From assembly GCA_910575795.1 (NCBI GenBank), contig CAJTGE010000020.1, forward strand, positions 32,343 to 96,342: a DNA stretch of 64,000 nucleotides, read 5' to 3'. Positions 1 through 8,879 of this stretch are shown in pieces; the stretch's first letter is position 1, and every line of letters starts with the position of its first letter. This DNA comes from Clostridiaceae bacterium. Its GTDB lineage: Bacteria > Bacillota > Clostridia > Lachnospirales > Lachnospiraceae. The notes under the pieces were generated by a model, which saw only the letters and a list, made by a program, of their open reading frames with translations, was not told the DNA's origin and searched no databases. Both the position numbers and the translations under genes were made by a program.

Positions 1-446
1 AGCGCTTCCACAGCCGCCTGCACGCAGTGTCAAAGACGTATCTGTACCGGATTGAGACGGCAAAGCGGGCCGATGTATTTCAGCGGAAATATGTTTACAT
101 ATTGGGAAGGACGCTGGATGCAGACGCGATGGAGCGCGCGGCCCTCTTCCTGGCCGGGAGGCATGATTTCAGGGGGTTTTCTTCCCTGAAGCGGACCAGG
201 AAATCCACGGTCCGCACACTGGATCTGCCGGAGATCCGGACAGAGAAAAGCCGGGTGGAGCTTCGCTTTACGGGGGACGGCTTTCTCTACCATATGGTGC
301 GGATCATGGCCGGGACGCTGATAGAGGCGGGGCTCCATGAGCGGAGCGCCGAATCGGTCAGGGAGGTTCTTGAGAGCGGGGACCGCTCGCTGGCAGGATT
401 TACCGCCCCGCCGCAGGGGCTGTTTCTGGCGGATGTGCGTTATTAA
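1..446 (+). CDS. truA: tRNA pseudouridine synthase A, 3' part (5' end outside window)
   Basis: This is the C-terminal part of TruA, which makes pseudouridine at positions 38-40 of the tRNA anticodon arm in the cytoplasm. The frame is open to the left edge (codons in phase with position 3), so the upstream portion with the catalytic Asp lies outside. Visible family features are the RFHSRLHAVSKTYLYRI-type strand at the edge, the phenylalanine-rich FRGFSSL segment, and the FTGDGFLYHMVRIMAGTL motif near the end, typical of the TruA C-terminal half. A GTG at 27 is not taken as the start because homology continues upstream of it. The stop at 444-446 is followed at once by a long hairpin that may end its transcript. 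Confidence 0.9.
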   Translation, partial: RFHSRLHAVSKTYLYRIETAKRADVFQRKYVYILGRTLDADAMERAALFLAGRHDFRGFSSLKRTRKSTVRTLDLPEIRTEKSRVELRFTGDGFLYHMVRIMAGTLIEAGLHERSAESVREVLESGDRSLAGFTAPPQGLFLADVRY

Positions 447-540
447 AATTCCACCTGCGCTAATCCAACGTCTCGCCTGCATTGCTATAAATGACATGCA
501 GGCAAGTCATTGGATTGCAACCGCACAGGTGGAAAAATTT
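447..540. repeat. Long imperfect inverted repeat (hairpin) after truA
   Basis: The left arm (about 447-481) and right arm (about 494-540) pair over most of their length: ATTCCACCTG with CAGGTGGAA, TAATCCAA with TTGGATTG, and GCCTGCAT with ATGCAGGC, around a loop near 482-493. It could be a bidirectional terminator for truA or a small non-autonomous repeat element. It lacks the simple GC stem plus T-run of a classic terminator, although AAAAATTT follows the right arm. Confidence 0.6.
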
Positions 541-602
541 CCAAAGCATGCAATAAGATACGGTTTTGGTGCATTAAACAAGTAGAAAGGAATTCATGGT
601 CC

Positions 603-1193
603 ATGTTTTTGATGGGGATATTGACAGCCTTAGACGAGCCGGCCGCTTATGACAGGATGAGCGACGAGAAGCTGCTTTTACTGGTCGCCAAAGGGGATCA
701 GGATGCATTTTTGCGGCTCTACCATAATACAGATAAGACGATATACGGCTTCATTTTATCCATAATGCGCAGCCCGCAGGATGCGGAGGAGGTCATGCAG
801 GAGACGTATTTAAAGGTCTGGACCAGCGCGGGAAGCTACAAGTCGCAGGGAAAGCCCCTGGCCTGGATGTTTACCATCGCCAGAAATCTCTGTTATATGA
901 AGTTCCGCGATCAGAAGCATGTGGCCGATATCGGCCTTGCCGATTTATCGGAGATGGAGACAGGGGAATTCTGTCCTCAGATTGAGGACGCGGCGGATAA
1001 GCTCGTGCTTCACGCCGCGCTCTGTATCCTCGGCGAGGAGGAACGGCAGATTGTGCTGTTACATACAACAGCGGGGATGAAGCACCGGGAGATCGCGGCG
1101 GCCTTGCAGCTTCCGCTTCCCACCGTACTGTCCAAGTACAATCGCGCCATGAAGAAACTGCAAAAACATTTGAGAGAGGAGGAAGGACATTGA
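603..1193 (+). CDS. ECF-type RNA polymerase sigma factor
   Basis: This 196-residue sigma-70 family protein of the ECF type recruits RNA polymerase to a dedicated promoter set. Region 2 is seen at about residues 22-90 (DAFLRLYHNTDKTIYGFILS, then QDAEEVMQETYLKVW and LAWMFTIARNLCYMKFRD) and region 4 at about 135-190 (EERQIVLLHTTAGMKHREIA, then LPTVLSKYNRAMKKLQKHL). I chose ATG 603, 12 bases after AAAGG at 586-590; ATG 612 is an alternative, and the open frame from TTG 510 runs through the hairpin and has no ribosome site. The stop overlaps the start of the next gene, an RsgI-like anti-sigma factor, so the two are almost certainly a cognate pair. Confidence 0.88.
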   Translation: MFLMGILTALDEPAAYDRMSDEKLLLLVAKGDQDAFLRLYHNTDKTIYGFILSIMRSPQDAEEVMQETYLKVWTSAGSYKSQGKPLAWMFTIARNLCYMKFRDQKHVADIGLADLSEMETGEFCPQIEDAADKLVLHAALCILGEEERQIVLLHTTAGMKHREIAAALQLPLPTVLSKYNRAMKKLQKHLREEEGH

Positions 1194-2749
1194 CCGATCA
1201 TTCGGACCTTAAATGGAATAATGACGAGATAGCCGGGCATCTTCGATCGGCAGTGGAAGCCCTGACTCCGGATGTTCTGAGCAGGATTGATTTCACGACG
1301 CCCCAGGAGATTTACGCCGGGCCGTCAAAAACCGTAAGGCTTTACAGGAGGATGAGGACAGCCGCGCTCGCGGCGGCCGCGTGCCTGGCGCTGGCGGTCG
1401 TGAGCGGGGGCGTAGCGGGCTACCAGAACCGGAGAGTGGATTCCGTGATCGGGATCGACGTGAACCCCAGCATCGAGCTGTCCGTGAACCGGAGGGATAA
1501 GGTGCTGCGCGCAGAAGCATTGAACGCAGACGCCCGCGAGGTGCTTGACAACATGGATCTGGAGAATGTCGATCTGGATATTGCGGTGAACGCGCTGATA
1601 GGATCCATGGTGCGCCATGGCTATTTAGACGACCTGGACAATGCGATTCTGGTGACTGTGGCGAATAAGGATACGGAAAAAGCGGCTGTCCTGCGCCAGG
1701 ATGTGGTGATTGACATCGAGGCGTCCTTGGAGGAGCACAAGGTACAGGCCGTGGTCTATGATCAGCAGGCCCTGGATAAAAGCGAGGTGCAGGAGCTGGC
1801 GCAGGAATACGGCATCTCCTACGGGAAGGCGTATTTCCTCTGGGAGCTGATCGAGGAAAATGATTTAAGCCATGAGGAGATGGAAGCCTTTTCCGGCATG
1901 ACCATGGAAGAGATTGCCAGGGAGATCGCGGAGCGATCCTACAGCGTGCGCGGCGGCAATGAAGCGGACGCCGGGGCGCGGGAAGGCGGTGAAACCGGTA
2001 TGGAATCCTCATTTGAGAGCCGTCCGTCCGCATCGCAGACGACATGGGAGGAGACGCCGGAGGCGTCCTCTGAGAGCGCGTCGCCGGAGCCGGGCAGCGC
2101 GGCGCAGGATACATCCGCGCCAGCGGAAAGCGCGTCGCAGACAGCCGCCACAGAGCCGGCCCTGACGCTCCCGGAAACTACGGAGAGCTTTGTGGAGGAC
2201 GAGACAGGGGGAAAACGCGTCCGCATCGATTATGTGGACTTTGAGAACGGCTATTTAAACGTCATATTCCGTGAAAAGGTCAAGTGGAAAAATCCGACCA
2301 TTTCCGTGACGGACGAGAACGGCCAGAGCTATCCGGCCCGCATTGAAGACACAGGCCCGGATTCCTGCGGAATCTCCGTCAAAGGGCTGGAGGGCGGACG
2401 GGACTACAGCTTCACGCTGGGCGGCGTGGCCGTGAGGGAAGGCGGCGCGACCGGAAGCGTCAGGGGCTATTTTGACACGCCTGACATCGCAGACGAGCTC
2501 CTGGAAAGCCAGGAGACGGAGGACGACGGGGAGGATGACGACGACGGCGGCAGGGAAAGCGGCGCCAGCCGTGAGGACGACGATAATGGGAGCGGGACAG
2601 ACGTCTCCCGAGCGCCGTCGGATCCTTCCGGCTCGGACACGGAGGACGCGGCCCGGCCTGACGCGGCGCAGGGCGCAGAGCCGGAAGCGGGAACGCAGGA
2701 GCCGTCCGGAAGCGATGCGCCGGACAGCGCGCCCGGGGAGTCTTTATAA
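1190..2749 (+). CDS. RsgI-like membrane anti-sigma factor
   Basis: This 519-residue single-pass membrane protein probably binds and restrains the sigma factor encoded just upstream. The N-terminal ~50 residues are cytoplasmic, a membrane segment lies at about 57-78 (AALAAAACLALAVVSGGVAG), and the RsgI-like extracytoplasmic domain follows, starting with VIGIDVNPSIELSVN. Next come a Ser/Glu-rich linker (about 250-335), a beta-rich Ig-like segment (about 340-430) and a very acidic Asp/Glu/Ser tail. It starts at TTG 1190 in an ATTGA overlap with the sigma stop, preceded by GAGGAAGG; an ATG start is not available nearby. The outer domain presumably senses a wall or carbohydrate signal, but no binding module is recognised. 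Confidence 0.82.
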   Translation: MTDHSDLKWNNDEIAGHLRSAVEALTPDVLSRIDFTTPQEIYAGPSKTVRLYRRMRTAALAAAACLALAVVSGGVAGYQNRRVDSVIGIDVNPSIELSVNRRDKVLRAEALNADAREVLDNMDLENVDLDIAVNALIGSMVRHGYLDDLDNAILVTVANKDTEKAAVLRQDVVIDIEASLEEHKVQAVVYDQQALDKSEVQELAQEYGISYGKAYFLWELIEENDLSHEEMEAFSGMTMEEIAREIAERSYSVRGGNEADAGAREGGETGMESSFESRPSASQTTWEETPEASSESASPEPGSAAQDTSAPAESASQTAATEPALTLPETTESFVEDETGGKRVRIDYVDFENGYLNVIFREKVKWKNPTISVTDENGQSYPARIEDTGPDSCGISVKGLEGGRDYSFTLGGVAVREGGATGSVRGYFDTPDIADELLESQETEDDGEDDDDGGRESGASREDDDNGSGTDVSRAPSDPSGSDTEDAARPDAAQGAEPEAGTQEPSGSDAPDSAPGESL

Positions 2750-3297
2750 TGCGCCCGGGGAGTCAGGACAGGGCTCCTGATACGAAAAAAAAGGGAACCA
2801 AAGCAGGAAGAATGGCGCTGTACGGCATGATGACAGCGCTGGCCTTCCTGTTCGGCTATGTGGAAAGCCTGATCCCCATCCATTTCGGCGCGCCGGGCGT
2901 AAAGCTGGGACTGGCGAACCTGGCGGCCATTGTGAGCCTCTATCTGCTCGGCGGGGCGGCGGCGGCAGGGATTTCGCTGGTCCGCGTGATCCTGACAGGA
3001 TTTACCTTCGGAAACCTCTCTATGATGCTCTACGGGCTGGCAGGCGCGGCCCTCAGCCTTCTCGTTATGTCCATCCTGAAGAAAACGGATCGTTTCGGGT
3101 GCGTCGGCGTCAGCGTAGCCGGCGGCGCGGCGCACAATATCGGCCAGATCGCGGTGGCGTGCCTGGTTCTGGAGAGCGCAAGCCTTCTGTACTACCTTCC
3201 GGCGCTTCTGGCGGCTGGCACGGCGGCGGGCTGTGTGATAGGCTGCCTGGGAGGGATCGTGGTGGAACGGCTCTCGCGGTATTCCTCATTCCTGTAA
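2749..3297 (+). CDS. Gx transporter family / heptaprenyl diphosphate synthase component I-like membrane protein
   Basis: This 182-residue polytopic membrane protein has about five hydrophobic segments (residues 22-180). The pattern FGAPGVKLGLANLAAIVSLY followed by FGNLSMMLYGLAGA is typical of the family named Gx transporter or Hpre_diP_synt_I, which resembles the S components of ECF transporters. Its substrate is not established. The start ATG overlaps the anti-sigma stop (TAATG at 2747-2751), so it is translationally coupled to the sigma/anti-sigma pair and probably belongs to the same operon. Whether that link is functional or a chance of gene order cannot be told here. Confidence 0.78.
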   Translation: MRPGSQDRAPDTKKKGTKAGRMALYGMMTALAFLFGYVESLIPIHFGAPGVKLGLANLAAIVSLYLLGGAAAAGISLVRVILTGFTFGNLSMMLYGLAGAALSLLVMSILKKTDRFGCVGVSVAGGAAHNIGQIAVACLVLESASLLYYLPALLAAGTAAGCVIGCLGGIVVERLSRYSSFL

Positions 3298-3594
3298 GAA
3301 AGCAGATGTAAATCCCCCTGATTTGTGCTATACTGTAAAAAATGGTAACAGTTCAGGCAGGTCTGCGCGCCTGCTGCGTTGACCGTACGGAAACGTGGCG
3401 GCAGCAGGCGTATGTCCCATCGCGAAGCGATTTCCACGGGCAGATGCCGTAACAGTTCAGGTTGTCTGAACTGTTACAAAAAATGAATCACTGTAACCAT
3501 CCCCCCGGACAGTCTGCGAATGGCGTTCTAACCTGCGCGGCCCGCCGGACGGTTACAATTCCTTACTATTACAGCCCATAACAGGAGGAGCAAA
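3298..3594. repeat. Intergenic repeat/hairpin region before galT
   Basis: No gene is seen here. GTAACAGTTCAG occurs at 3345-3356 and again at 3449-3460, where it forms a perfect 12-bp hairpin with CTGAACTGTTAC at 3466-3477 around a 5-base loop. A GCGCGCCTGCTGCG stretch near 3363 recurs after galT near 5142, so both flanks belong to one dispersed repeat family. A TATACT hexamer near 3330 could be a -10 box. A ribosome site AGGAGG lies directly before galT. Confidence 0.6.
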
Positions 3595-5106
3595 ATGGTT
3601 TACGGAGCAATCAAAAAATTAATCCAATACGGCCTCGGCACAGGTCTGATTACAGAGCGGGATCGGATCTATGCCACTAACCAGATCCTTGACGTTCTTC
3701 ACATGGATGAGTACGAAGAGCCGCAAGCGGAATGCGGCGAGGTGAATTTGGAGGAGACGCTTAAAGAGCTGATGGATTACGCCCACGCAGAGGGGGTTCT
3801 TCCGGAAGACAGCATCGCCTACCGGGATTTATTTGATACCAGGCTCATGAACTGCCTGATGCCAAGGCCAGGCGAGGTGACGGATCGTTTTTGGGAGATC
3901 TACCGCACGCAGTCGCCCCGGGCCGCCACGGATTACTACTATAAGCTGAGCCAGGATTCGGATTATATCCGCCGCTACCGCGTCTGCCGCGATATGAAAT
4001 GGACAGTGGAGACAAAGTACGGCGAGCTGGATATCACAGTCAATTTATCCAAGCCGGAAAAGGATCCGGCGGCCATTGCTGCGGCGAAGCTGGCGAAGCA
4101 GAGCGGGTATCCCAAGTGTCTTCTGTGCATGGAAAATGAGGGCTACGCGGGCCGCTTAAACCATCCGGCCAGAAATAACCACCGCATCATTCCGCTCACA
4201 ATCAACAAGAGCCAGTGGGGCTTCCAGTATTCTCCGTATGTTTATTACAATGAGCACTGCATTGTATTTAACGGGATGCACACGCCGATGAAGATTGAGA
4301 AGGCGGCGTTTATTAAGCTCTTTGATTTTGTAAAGCTGTTCCCGCACTATTTCCTGGGCTCAAACGCGGATCTGCCGATTGTGGGCGGATCGATTTTAAG
4401 CCATGATCATTTCCAGGGTGGGAATTATACATTTGCCATGGCCAAAGCGCCTGTCGAAGCGCATTATGCAAACGATGAATTTCCGGATGTGGAGGCGGGA
4501 ATTGTGTACTGGCCCATGTCCGTGCTCCGGACAAGGGCCAAGGATCCGGACCGCCTGATCGAGCTGGGCGACAGGATTTTATCCGCCTGGAGAAGCTACA
4601 CGGACGAGGAGGCCTTTATCTATGCAGAGACGGACGGAGAGCCGCACAATACGATCACACCCATTGCCAGAAAGAACGGGGAGTTTTACGAGCTGGATCT
4701 GGTGCTGCGCAATAACATCACGACAGAGGAATTCCCGCTGGGCGTTTACCACCCCCATCAGGAGCTTCATCACATCAAGAAGGAGAACATCGGCCTGATT
4801 GAGGTGATGGGCCTGGCGGTGCTTCCCTCAAGGCTTAAGGAGGAGCTGGCCGCTCTGGGGGAGGCGATCGTAAAAGGCGCGGATATCAGGAAAAATCCGG
4901 AGCTTGTAAAGCATGCGGACTGGGTGGAGGAATTTCTTCCCCAATATGAGAAGATCACAGCGGACAATGTGGATGAGATTCTCAAAAAAGAGGTGGGCCT
5001 TGTATTTGAGAGAGTATTGGAGGACGCGGGCGTTTATAAGTGTAACGCCGAGGGAAGAGAGGCGTTTGGGCGCTTTTTAAGGAGCGCCGGCTTCCGGAAA
5101 GCTTAG
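3595..5106 (+). CDS. galT: UDP-glucose--hexose-1-phosphate uridylyltransferase (class 2 GalT)
   Basis: GalT exchanges UMP between UDP-glucose and galactose-1-phosphate in the Leloir pathway, in the cytoplasm. The 503-residue length and the start MVYGAIKKLIQYGLGTGLI fit the Firmicutes class-2 family rather than the ~350-residue E. coli type. The active-site His-x-His-x-Gln triad is seen as SHDHFQGG (H270, H272, Q274), within a region rich in conserved His/Asn. ATG 3595 is preceded by AGGAGG. No galK or galE is adjacent, so the gene stands alone between two hairpin-rich intergenic regions. A rho-independent terminator follows directly. Confidence 0.95.
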   Translation: MVYGAIKKLIQYGLGTGLITERDRIYATNQILDVLHMDEYEEPQAECGEVNLEETLKELMDYAHAEGVLPEDSIAYRDLFDTRLMNCLMPRPGEVTDRFWEIYRTQSPRAATDYYYKLSQDSDYIRRYRVCRDMKWTVETKYGELDITVNLSKPEKDPAAIAAAKLAKQSGYPKCLLCMENEGYAGRLNHPARNNHRIIPLTINKSQWGFQYSPYVYYNEHCIVFNGMHTPMKIEKAAFIKLFDFVKLFPHYFLGSNADLPIVGGSILSHDHFQGGNYTFAMAKAPVEAHYANDEFPDVEAGIVYWPMSVLRTRAKDPDRLIELGDRILSAWRSYTDEEAFIYAETDGEPHNTITPIARKNGEFYELDLVLRNNITTEEFPLGVYHPHQELHHIKKENIGLIEVMGLAVLPSRLKEELAALGEAIVKGADIRKNPELVKHADWVEEFLPQYEKITADNVDEILKKEVGLVFERVLEDAGVYKCNAEGREAFGRFLRSAGFRKA

Positions 5107-5122
5107 AGCGTGTGTTAAAAGT

Positions 5123-5181
5123 AAAAGGAACCGTTCCGACCGGCGCGCCTGCTGCGCATATGTGTCTGAACGGTTCTTTTT
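5123..5181 (+). terminator. Rho-independent terminator of galT
   Basis: AAAAGGAACCGTTC (5123-5136) pairs with GAACGGTTCTTTTT (5168-5181), giving a stem that ends in a T-run about 17 bases after the galT stop. The loop carries the GCGCGCCTGCTGCG sequence shared with the upstream flank of galT. Confidence 0.75.
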
Positions 5182-5785
5182 GCCGCTGCCAGCCAGCCCG
5201 ATTGCGCCGGGATGTACAGAGGCTGGTCCTGAATCAGCCTCTGTACATCCCGTCCGGCTGGTATGCATGCTGCATAAAAGCAGCGATTCCGTCCGGCGTT
5301 GTCTGAACCGTTAAATCTGCGGATTCAATGTGAGTATGCCTGCCGTCCGGTACGCAAGGGGTGTCGCCGCAGATCTGCGGCAGCGTTTCTGCTTCGGAAT
5401 GATCTTCCGGAATTTGATCCGCAGATTCGCTTGCAGATGTATGATAAGGAGTTTGGTTTCCCAGTCCGGCAGCGCTTGAATGGCCGATTTGTTCATTACA
5501 AAATCAGTGAAATAAAATGCTGCGATAAATACTTAAAAAAACAAATCTGAAACGAAAATACGCTCATAAAGTGAATCATATTTTACAATTTTACTGTAAC
5601 ATATCCCTAATGGAAGATCAATGATTTATGAAAAACCCATAAAAAAATTGTGCATTATATCTATTTTATTAAAAGGCTTTTTGGCTATATGGTATTTTTG
5701 TTTTATAAATCATGAAATAAAGAACGGCTTTTAGCCATTGAATCTATTTCCGCGGGGGGTTACATACGGCCTGCCTCTGTAAAAA
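5182..5785. repeat. Gene-free region with inverted repeats, then AT-rich leader before rpsB
   Basis: No convincing gene is seen. GGGATGTACAGAGGCTG (5209-5225) is a perfect 17-bp match to CAGCCTCTGTACATCCC (5235-5251) with a 9-base loop. A second pair, AATCTGCGGATTCAA (5314-5328) and TTGATCCGCAGATT (5414-5427), brackets another GC-rich stretch. From about 5510 the sequence turns AT-rich up to the rpsB promoter. The mix suggests decayed repeat elements. Confidence 0.6.
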
Positions 5786-5789
5786 TTGC

Positions 5790-5818
5790 TTGCATGAAAC
5801 CGCTCTGTATGCTATAGT
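5790..5818 (+). promoter_or_regulatory. Promoter of rpsB-tsf
   Basis: TTGCAT (5790-5795) and TATAGT (5813-5818) are separated by 17 bp, a near-consensus housekeeping promoter. The leader to the rpsB start is about 120 bases, long enough for ribosomal-protein feedback control, though no defined structure is recognised. Confidence 0.7.
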
Positions 5819-5942
5819 AGAACAGTCAAAAAACACGCTGATCGGATTCTTAAGGACGGTGCCCCGTATTTTTACATGAGCGGAGTCCCAGAGGAAGCAT
5901 GAGATGACAGCGGAAGAACAACCAAAACGGAGGAAAAGAGAT

Positions 5943-6683
5943 ATGAGCGTTATTTCAATGAAGCAGTTACTGGAAGCAGGAGTACATTTTGGACATCAGA
6001 CCAGAAGATGGAACCCCAAGATGGCGCCGTATATTTACACAGAGAGAAACGGAATCCACATTATTGATTTACAGAAATCTGTAGTCAAGGTGGACGAGGC
6101 GTATAAGGCAGTCGCAGATATCACGGCTGACGGAGGTACGATTCTGTTTGTCGGCACCAAGAAGCAGGCGCAGGATGCGATCCGCACAGAGGCTGAGAGA
6201 TGCGGTATGTTCTATGTAAATGAGAGATGGCTGGGCGGCATGCTGACCAACTTTAAGACGATCCAGAGCCGTATCGGCAGATTAAAACAGATTGAGGCCA
6301 TGTCCGAGGACGGAACCTTTGATGTTCTTCCCAAGAAGGAAGTTATCGCTCTGAAGAAGGAGTGGGAGAAGCTGGAGAAGAACCTTGGCGGTATCAAGGA
6401 GATGAAGAGAATCCCGGATGCCATCTTTGTTGTGGATCCGAAGAAGGAGAGAATCTGTGTTCAGGAAGCTCACACGCTCGGCATTCCGCTGATCGGCATC
6501 ATTGACACCAACTGCGATCCGGAAGAATTAGATTATGTGATTCCGGGCAATGACGATGCGATCCGCGCGGTTAAGCTCATCGTATCCAGAATGGCGGACG
6601 CTGTGATCGAGGCAAGACAGGGCGAAGCGGAGGCTGACGGATTCAACGGCGAGATGGACGCGGATTCCGAGCAGAACGTATAA
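5943..6683 (+). CDS. rpsB: 30S ribosomal protein S2
   Basis: S2 is a small-subunit ribosomal protein needed for S1 binding and 30S function. The 246-residue protein shows the family start [19 protein letters not shown] and the later [19 protein letters not shown] and [14 protein letters not shown] motifs. ATG 5943 was chosen because GGAGG lies at 5929-5933 and family proteins start here; the in-frame ATG at 5904 would add 13 non-conserved residues. A Gly/Asp/Glu-rich tail closes the protein. It is followed by tsf in the standard rpsB-tsf operon. Confidence 0.97.
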   Translation: MSVISMKQLLEAGVHFGHQTRRWNPKMAPYIYTERNGIHIIDLQKSVVKVDEAYKAVADITADGGTILFVGTKKQAQDAIRTEAERCGMFYVNERWLGGMLTNFKTIQSRIGRLKQIEAMSEDGTFDVLPKKEVIALKKEWEKLEKNLGGIKEMKRIPDAIFVVDPKKERICVQEAHTLGIPLIGIIDTNCDPEELDYVIPGNDDAIRAVKLIVSRMADAVIEARQGEAEADGFNGEMDADSEQNV

Positions 6684-6837
6684 GAGCCGGTATCCGGCGG
6701 GGCATGTCAGTGAATAATTCGATATGACGGAAGGCCCTGAGATTTAGATAATATAGAGTTGAACCTGTTAAATGGCAGCACAATCCGGCGCGGGCCTTTC
6801 CTCGCCGGAAAACAGAATAGTTACGGAGGGATTGAAA

Positions 6838-7773
6838 ATGGCAGCAGTGACAGCCGCAATGGTAAAAGAGTTACGTGAGATGACAGGAGCCGGTATGATG
6901 GACTGCAAGAAAGCTCTTGCAGCTACAGACGCCGATATGGATAAAGCAGTTGAGTTTTTAAGAGAAAAGGGCCTCGCAGGCGCCGCTAAAAAGGCGGGAC
7001 GTATCGCGGCAGAGGGTATTGTTATGACAACGCTGTCTTCTGATGAGAAGAAGGCGGTTGTCGTAGAGGTAAACGCTGAGACGGATTTCGTTGCAAAGAA
7101 CGAAAAATTCCAGAGCTATGTTGCAGATGTTGCAGCCCAGGCGCTGAACACAACAGCAGCGGATATCGACGCGTTTCTGGCTGAAAAGTGGGAAAAAGAT
7201 CCGTCCCTGACCGTGGCGGAAGCGCTTTCCTCCCAGATCTCTGTCATCGGCGAGAACATGAAGATCAGAAGATTTTCACAGCTCGAAGAGGCGAACGGCT
7301 TTATTGCCTCCTATATCCACGCTGGCGGAAAGATCGGCGTGTTAGTGGATGTGGAGACAGATGTTGTCAATGACGCGGTAAAGGAGATGGCTAAAAATGT
7401 GGCCATGCAGGCCGCTGCCTTAAAGCCGCTGTACACAAACCGCGACGAGGTGGACGCTGATTACATCGAAAAAGAGAAAGAGATTCTCACAGCAGCCGCT
7501 AAAAACGAAAAGCCGGATGCGAACGACAAGATCATCAGCGGTATGGTGATGGGCCGTATCAATAAAGAGTTAAAGGAAATCTGCCTTCTGGATCAGGTAT
7601 ATGTAAAGGCGGAAGACGGAAAACAGAGCGTAGGTCAGTATGTTGCCGCAGTGGCAAAGGCCAATGGCGCGAAGATTGCTGTAAAGAAATTCCTTCGCTT
7701 TGAGACGGGCGAGGGCCTGGAGAAGAAGGAAGAGAACTTCGCGGAGGAAGTGGCGAAGCAGATGGGAATGTAA
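6838..7773 (+). CDS. tsf: Elongation factor Ts
   Basis: EF-Ts exchanges GDP for GTP on EF-Tu. The 311-residue protein has the N-terminal UBA-like segment (VKELREMTGAGMMDCKKAL) and the family signature ETDFVAKNEKF, then the paired dimerisation-type core with a full C-terminal end. ATG 6838 is preceded by GGAGG at 6825-6829; the open frame upstream to 6772 is not conserved. The order rpsB-tsf is nearly universal, and a strong terminator follows. Confidence 0.97.
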   Translation: MAAVTAAMVKELREMTGAGMMDCKKALAATDADMDKAVEFLREKGLAGAAKKAGRIAAEGIVMTTLSSDEKKAVVVEVNAETDFVAKNEKFQSYVADVAAQALNTTAADIDAFLAEKWEKDPSLTVAEALSSQISVIGENMKIRRFSQLEEANGFIASYIHAGGKIGVLVDVETDVVNDAVKEMAKNVAMQAAALKPLYTNRDEVDADYIEKEKEILTAAAKNEKPDANDKIISGMVMGRINKELKEICLLDQVYVKAEDGKQSVGQYVAAVAKANGAKIAVKKFLRFETGEGLEKKEENFAEEVAKQMGM

Positions 7774-7805
7774 GCCCTGAACCCTGAAAATTTAACATGA
7801 TATGA

Positions 7806-7872
7806 AAAAGGCCCCAAAAGCCTTGTAAATTCCCGATTGATCGGAGAATGCAAGGTGTTTTGGGGCTTTTTG
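7806..7872 (+). terminator. Rho-independent terminator of rpsB-tsf
   Basis: GGCCCCAAAAGCCTTG (about 7810-7825) pairs with CAAGGTGTTTTGGGGC (7851-7866), followed by TTTTT. The bulged stem of about 15 bp plus T-run is a clear intrinsic terminator. Confidence 0.85.
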
Positions 7873-7928
7873 CGTGTTTTTGAAAAAGCCGCAAAATACC
7901 GTATAAAACCGTCTGAAATCACTTCAAC

Positions 7929-7995
7929 TTGAGTATTACTCAAACTACTTGTTGAGTAAAATGAGTATCTTAAATCTTTAGCGAAGTTTACTCAA
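7929..7995. promoter_or_regulatory. Four TTGAGTA/TACTCAA half-sites before the DUF6075 gene
   Basis: TTGAGTA occurs at 7929-7935 and 7952-7958, and its complement TACTCAA at 7937-7943 and 7989-7995. The first two form an almost gapless palindrome. Their density in 67 bp ahead of a gene suggests operator sites; the bound protein is unknown. Confidence 0.4.
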
Positions 7996-8048
7996 ATTAT
8001 TAAAAACCACATCGTTACCTTCAAAAAAAGAAAAGGAAAATAAAGAAT

Positions 8049-8318
8049 ATGAATGAAGAGAAAACGATTTATTCAAGTATGGAGCATAAGGACTTTTTTG
8101 TTCGGTCATTGAAGCGGTGCAGATATCAGGATGTCTATCATGCTGCGCTGGTGTACTGTCTGGGAATCGACAGAGATACAAGGGATCATGTAAATGAAAT
8201 CTATGATTTCAAGACTGGGTTGGTGAAGACAGAGTGTCTTCATGATGGATGGCAAACTTCTGGGAGTAAGAAAATTGTCCGAATGGCTTATAACTTATAT
8301 AACAATGGTAAGCGATGA
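8049..8318 (+). pseudogene. DUF6075-family gene truncated by IS66
   Basis: The 89-residue product has the core of the DUF6075 family as I recall it (HKDFFVRSLKRCRYQDVYHA, YDFKTGLVKTECLHDGW, then VRMAYNLYNN). Family members continue for some 20-30 residues past the NLYN segment, whereas here the last three codons and the stop are provided by the left inverted repeat of the IS66 element at 8308. The gene is therefore 3'-truncated. Function of the family is unknown; members occur near mobile elements and phages in Firmicutes. The missing 3' part is not present on the other side of the IS. Confidence 0.7.
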
Positions 8319-8483
8319 ATAACCCACCGTTCCACAGGAACTTGATTTTGCTCTATAATGGTATCAGCTTGGAGCGGATGTCCACATCAGTTCTTGATAA
8401 AGTAGCCCGGCAGCCGTTTATTGCTTTTCCTGCGGCTCCACTACTGCCATCCATTCCAAAAATAATAATCAGGAGATGATGCT

Positions 8484-8879
8484 ATGTCAGAGAAAAAGAA
8501 AACCCGCAGTGACCAGGAATGGCTGGAGCTGATCCAGGAATGCCGCACGAGCGGCCTGCCTGACAGAGAATGGTGCCGGCTGCATTCCATATCCATAAAA
8601 ACATTTCATAACAAAGTTTCAGACCTAAAGAAAAAATCCTGTATAATACCAGATCCGCAGGCGGCCCCATCCAGGCAGATGCACGAAGTGGTTCCACTGG
8701 AGCTGGGCAGCAGCCCTGTCCCTGATCCAGGCTGCGCTGCAAGTGATACGCTGCCGGTTCCAGCAGCCCATGCTGCCATCACGGTCAGGATGCCGGGGTA
8801 CAGCATTGAAATTGCAGACGGTGCTTCAGAAGATACCATACGGAATACGCTTCTGGCGCTGGGGAGGCTGTGCTGTTAG
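8484..8879 (+). CDS. tnpA: IS66 accessory protein TnpA
   Basis: This 131-residue protein is the first IS66 accessory protein, a small helix-turn-helix protein of the IS3/IS66 OrfA-like group. The N-terminal part (QEWLELIQECRTSGLPDREW, then CRLHSISIKTFHNKVSDLKK) is the typical DNA-binding segment, and the C-terminal end is variable with a short conserved IEIADGASEDTIRNTLLAL piece. ATG 8484 has AGGAGATG upstream. It overlaps tnpB by 10 bases, consistent with coupled translation. Confidence 0.88.
   Translation: MSEKKKTRSDQEWLELIQECRTSGLPDREWCRLHSISIKTFHNKVSDLKKKSCIIPDPQAAPSRQMHEVVPLELGSSPVPDPGCAASDTLPVPAAHAAITVRMPGYSIEIADGASEDTIRNTLLALGRLCC

Noticed and set aside
1293..2114. Minus-strand open frames under the anti-sigma gene
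   Set aside because: Antisense shadows of a GC-rich coding region; Pro/Arg-rich with no motifs or ribosome sites.
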